A DNA stretch of 32,125 bases from Rossellomorea vietnamensis (GTDB taxonomy: Bacteria > Bacillota > Bacilli > Bacillales > Bacillaceae_B), in contig NZ_VTEI01000004.1 of NCBI RefSeq assembly GCF_008180415.1, positions 248,679-280,803 of the forward strand. Reading direction: 5' to 3'. The translations under genes and the position numbers were made by a program. This document shows positions 29,748 through 32,125 of the stretch, one piece after another. Within the stretch, counting starts at the first letter, position 1. Each line of letters starts with the position of its first letter. Below the pieces are notes generated by a model, which saw only the letters and a program-made list of their open reading frames with translations, made no database searches and was not told where the DNA came from.

Positions 29748-29765
29748 TTACACTATGTAGTATAA
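29748..29765. promoter_or_regulatory. Candidate TetR operator over the efflux promoter
   Basis: TTACACTATGTAGTATAA is an 18-bp palindrome with a single mismatched pair. On the minus strand it contains TATACT, a good -10 box for the efflux gene, so a bound repressor would block transcription. Confidence 0.65.
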
Positions 29766-29844
29766 TGAACAAAATATAAATTACATTATAAAAGTAATCA
29801 GAGTCGGCATCAACAAACAGTAATTTATTATCTGTCTATTAAAT

Positions 29845-29865
29845 GACAAAAAGAATCTTTTTGTC
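29845..29865. promoter_or_regulatory. Second palindrome in the divergent promoter region
   Basis: GACAAAAAGA and TCTTTTTGTC face each other around one central A. It lies about 70 bp before the TetR-type start codon and could be a second operator or a hairpin in that leader. Confidence 0.4.
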
Positions 29866-29935
29866 GCATAAGGGTCAAAAACTAAACGTATCTGGCCAAA
29901 TAGTCGTTTAAATGCAGAAGGGGAGATCAAGAAGG

Positions 29936-30529
29936 ATGGATAACAGAAAGAAGGAGACAGACCCAAGGATAGTACGTACAAGGCAGCTGCTAAAAGAAGC
30001 TTTTGTTGAGCTGCTGCAGGAGTGGGAGCTTGAGAAATTAACAGTAAACCAGTTAGCAAAAAACGCGACCATTAATCGTGTGACCTTTTATCTTCATTAT
30101 AAGGATATTTCGGATATGCTTGATAAGATGGCAGATGAGATGATCCTTGAGATTTCAGCCATATTGGGCGAGCCGGAAACCAATCAAAAACCAAATGATG
30201 TTGAGAACATGAAGACGCTGGAAAGATTCCTGGAACATATCGCGCAGAACGGAAAGTTTTATAAAACAGTGCTCGCCACAAGAAGAATTCCGATTTTTAA
30301 AGAGCGGTTATTAAACTTCCTGACAGAATGGCTGATAACGAGAATTGAAAGCAGAGGCAGTGACTCTTTTGTACAAAAAGCCGGCATTCAACAGGAAATC
30401 TTTCTGTGGTATGATGCCGCAGCAATATTAGGGACCATTGAAGCGTGGCTGCGGAATGATATGCCATATACACCGGCTTTTTTAGCAAGGCAGTTCTATT
30501 TGATTCATAAAAGAGGGTTGGCGGAGTAA
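29936..30529 (+). CDS. TetR-family transcriptional regulator
   Basis: The 197-residue regulator has an N-terminal TetR helix-turn-helix (about residues 12-58: TRQLLKEAFVELL, KLTVNQLAKNATINRVTFYLHY). The C-terminal ligand domain is of the TetR_C type seen next to efflux pumps in Firmicutes. It probably represses the divergent MFS gene and itself until a toxic ligand binds. The start chosen is ATG 29936, with GGGGAG ten bases upstream; the ORF extends back to 29912 without a ribosome binding site. Confidence 0.88.
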   Translation: MDNRKKETDPRIVRTRQLLKEAFVELLQEWELEKLTVNQLAKNATINRVTFYLHYKDISDMLDKMADEMILEISAILGEPETNQKPNDVENMKTLERFLEHIAQNGKFYKTVLATRRIPIFKERLLNFLTEWLITRIESRGSDSFVQKAGIQQEIFLWYDAAAILGTIEAWLRNDMPYTPAFLARQFYLIHKRGLAE

Positions 30530-30607
30530 GCGCTGGGATAACGATAGCCGATGAGTCTCGGTTAGGAACTGAGCTTAGCTAGTATTCCTTTAAAGAGGGC
30601 TTCAATT

Positions 30608-30656
30608 AAAGGTCGTTATGCCGGCACCACTTCATATTACAAGGCAAAAAGACGCG
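30608..30656 (+). repeat. 49-bp direct repeat, right copy
   Basis: Same orientation as the copy at 27961-28009 (41 of 49 identical). Here the terminator stem is incomplete: the left arm CAAAAAGACGCG is present, but no matching right arm follows. Confidence 0.75.
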
Positions 30657-30848
30657 TTTGTTGGGATCGAACACCTCAAAAAGAAACCATTTAGGACCTT
30701 TTGACATGTAGCTAATGAAAATAAGCAGGCGAGGTATTTCAAGGAAGCTTCTAAATCTGTATATGTCTAAGATTTCATAGGAATTATGCCCCTGGTGAGA
30801 CTGTGGACCTGGAGCAGAAATCAACTAGACCTTATAAAGCAGACAAAT
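30657..30848. other. Intergenic stretch with nothing recognised
   Basis: No supported ORF, RNA or repeat is visible between the 49-bp repeat and the terminator of the HAD gene. Confidence 0.5.
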
Positions 30849-30895
30849 AAAAAAGGTTTAATAGAAGGTTGGTGCCATTCTATTAAACCTTTTTT
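30849..30895 (-). terminator. Terminator of the HAD phosphatase gene
   Basis: AAAAAAGGTTTAATAGAA at 30849-30866 and its perfect complement at 30878-30895 form an 18-bp stem. It lies directly after the minus-strand stop codon and is symmetrical enough to work in both directions. Confidence 0.92.
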
Positions 30896-30908
30896 CAATT
30901 GCAGCTTA

Positions 30909-31577
30909 TTAAGCAAATATAGCCCACTTATTCTCTTCCGCTACTTTAACCATGCCTGCTTTAGGGTTAACCAGAACTGGATTGCTCACAAAGTGAAGCA
31001 GGGGAATATCGCTTTCACTGTCGGCGTATGCCCAAATTTCTTTTGGTGGATTTTCAGTGGGGTGCTGCTGGTTCATCCACTCTTGCAATTTCGCTACTTT
31101 GACATCGCCGTTGACAATTTGTCCGATTTCGCCTGTGCATTGGCCGTTCTGGTCGAACTGCAACTCTGTGCTCAGCACATGGACATCTTTTAGTTGAAGA
31201 TGTGCGACAAAAGCATTCAGGAATGGCTGCAGCGCGCCTGATAGCACAATGACTGTGTCTCCGTTACTCTGGTGGTCAAGGATTCTGCTGACAAGGGTGT
31301 GGTGCACTTCCTCTTTTCCGTGATTCACGAGTTCCTGGAAAAAGAGATCTAGTTCTTCTGTGGTCTTGCCTTTGAACGTCTTGGCGAAGGCCCTGAAAAA
31401 ATCGTGGCGGAACTTGTTTTTTCCTTTTAGTAAGCCGCCGGCAGATGCCTTCGCCAAACCTGCTGCCACAATGGCCCATTGCTTGGCGGTGAATGTTTCT
31501 TTTCCGACGGAGAACATGGCCTTGAAGGAATTTCCCTGATAAAGCGTTCCATCAAAGTCTACCGTGATTATTGCCAA
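30909..31577 (-). CDS. HAD-IB family phosphatase
   Basis: The 222-residue HAD hydrolase has motif I DFDGTL with nucleophile Asp7 and Asp9, motif II VLSGA, a Lys before the last motif, and motif III YADSESDIPLL. A helical C1 cap lies between motifs I and II, as in SerB-like HAD-IB enzymes. It dephosphorylates a small metabolite (phosphoserine-like or similar), not identifiable here. The start is TTG 31577, after a GAGGTG site. It is a single-gene unit with a strong terminator. Confidence 0.85.
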   Translation of the reverse strand: MAIITVDFDGTLYQGNSFKAMFSVGKETFTAKQWAIVAAGLAKASAGGLLKGKNKFRHDFFRAFAKTFKGKTTEELDLFFQELVNHGKEEVHHTLVSRILDHQSNGDTVIVLSGALQPFLNAFVAHLQLKDVHVLSTELQFDQNGQCTGEIGQIVNGDVKVAKLQEWMNQQHPTENPPKEIWAYADSESDIPLLHFVSNPVLVNPKAGMVKVAEENKWAIFA

Positions 31578-31670
31578 ATCCGAACACCTCGCTTTTTTAG
31601 TAAGTATAGGACAGTTGGTATGTTTTGTAAATGAACGGGACGGATCAGTTCTGTTTTACTTTAGTGCATT

Positions 31671-31694
31671 AAAGCGCGAAGAGGGACTGTCCCT
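31671..31694 (+). repeat. 24-nt copy of the bglA terminator left arm
   Basis: These 24 bases are identical to 21929-21952. The right half of the hairpin (TTCGCGC) is missing; the sequence changes to CACGGGTG exactly where the IS element seems to begin. Confidence 0.75.
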
Positions 31695-32125
31695 CACGGG
31701 TGTTGATTAGCTATATTTTTCCAGTAGATACACACAGACTCCCCCATTTTCCAAACAGTGATTTAATGGCACACCTTACTTCCATCGGTAAAGTGTGCGC
31801 TATATAGCGGCGCGTAAATTCTATAAAAGTGTATGAATGCAGGATTTCCCATTCTTCTTTTGTTTCATTGTAAACCCAGCGTAATAAGAAGTAGCTGATA
31901 AGAGTCCCGTAAACCTGGCTATAAACAGCGTTTGGGGAGTTGCCAAATAAGTTAGAAAGGTCCAGGTTGCCTTTTACCCAACGGAAGAACAACTCGATTT
32001 GCCAGCGAAGCTTATAAATATAAGCGATGTCTTCCGGTGACATCATCATTAGATTTGTCGCCACTCTAATTTCATTGCCCTCGTTGTCTGTGAATGTTAC
32101 CAATCGGAATCGACTCTTTGTTTTC
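31695..32125 (-). mobile_element. IS4-family insertion sequence, partial
   Basis: The element holds the transposase 3' end and runs past the right edge. Its left boundary is put near 31695, where the terminator copy is interrupted. The terminal inverted repeat cannot be confirmed without the other end. Confidence 0.6.
31711..32125 (-). CDS. IS4-family transposase, C-terminal part (cut by window edge)
   Basis: The visible 138 codons are the C-terminal portion of a DDE transposase. YKLRWQIELFFRWVK contains the IS4 YREK signature with exact spacing (Y-2-R-3-E-6-K), and the Glu is the last catalytic residue of the DDE triad. The LSNLFGNSPNAVYSQV and LISYFLLRW segments also fit. The reading frame stays open to the window edge, so the TTG at 32103 is not the start; the 5' part and the two catalytic Asp lie outside. 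It ends at TAG 31711. Whether it is active cannot be judged. Confidence 0.88.
   Translation of the reverse strand, partial: KTKSRFRLVTFTDNEGNEIRVATNLMMMSPEDIAYIYKLRWQIELFFRWVKGNLDLSNLFGNSPNAVYSQVYGTLISYFLLRWVYNETKEEWEILHSYTFIEFTRRYIAHTLPMEVRCAIKSLFGKWGSLCVSTGKI

Overview
The window looks like a chromosomal segment of a low-to-mid-GC Gram-positive bacterium of the Bacillaceae. This rests on strong AGGAGG-type ribosome binding sites, frequent TTG and GTG starts, sigma-A promoters, a LicT/BglP beta-glucoside locus with its RNA antiterminators, a PerR-like box before a catalase-peroxidase, and a CBO0543-type membrane protein. The species cannot be named from the sequence alone. No rRNA, tRNA, CRISPR array or prophage is visible.

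Layout. 1-5.2 kb: a 52-bp tandem repeat leads into a CrtI-like flavoprotein (195-1673). A composite repeat block (1750-2206) follows, then aspartate ammonia-lyase aspA with its terminator. Next are three head-to-tail copies of a 266-bp hairpin-rich repeat (3853-4626), which abut the stop codon of a CBO0543-type membrane protein. 5.4-9.9 kb: an M29 aminopeptidase homologue that has lost three of six metal ligands, a 670-bp gap ending in the katG promoter and PerR-like box, katG, and a 33-residue zinc-ribbon microprotein with its own terminator. 10-13.3 kb: an inverted copy of the hairpin repeat and a MetNIQ-type methionine ABC transporter. Its ATPase lacks the regulatory C-terminal domain, and its permease and binding-protein genes are separated by another hairpin cluster. 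13.4-17.4 kb: a gene killed by three in-frame stops with no frameshift, an alpha/beta-hydrolase lipoprotein that appears to start at ATT, an M50-like membrane protease, and a DUF402 protein (probable CTG start) coupled to an acyl-CoA-dehydrogenase-fold protein. 17.5-21.97 kb: the licT-bglP-bglA operon for uptake and cleavage of aryl-beta-glucosides, with two RNA-antiterminator/terminator switches. 22-24.2 kb: a membrane-anchored metallophosphoesterase, a PAP2 phosphatase and an unknown protein, all on the minus strand.

24.5-27.9 kb is the most unusual part. Six small unrelated genes lie in the same direction: a four-helix membrane protein, two lipoproteins, a small membrane/coiled-coil protein, a GNAT acetyltransferase and a histidine phosphatase. 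Each gap holds a version of one intergenic element built around GGGGCAG. This resembles an array of single-gene cassettes. It ends in a truncated signal-peptide ORF joined to a 49-bp repeat.

28.2-32.1 kb: a divergent MFS efflux pump/TetR pair with a candidate operator, bracketed by that 49-bp direct repeat; a HAD-IB phosphatase with terminator; and the 3' part of an IS4-family transposase running off the right edge. The IS end seems to interrupt a hairpin whose intact 24-nt sister is the bglA terminator.
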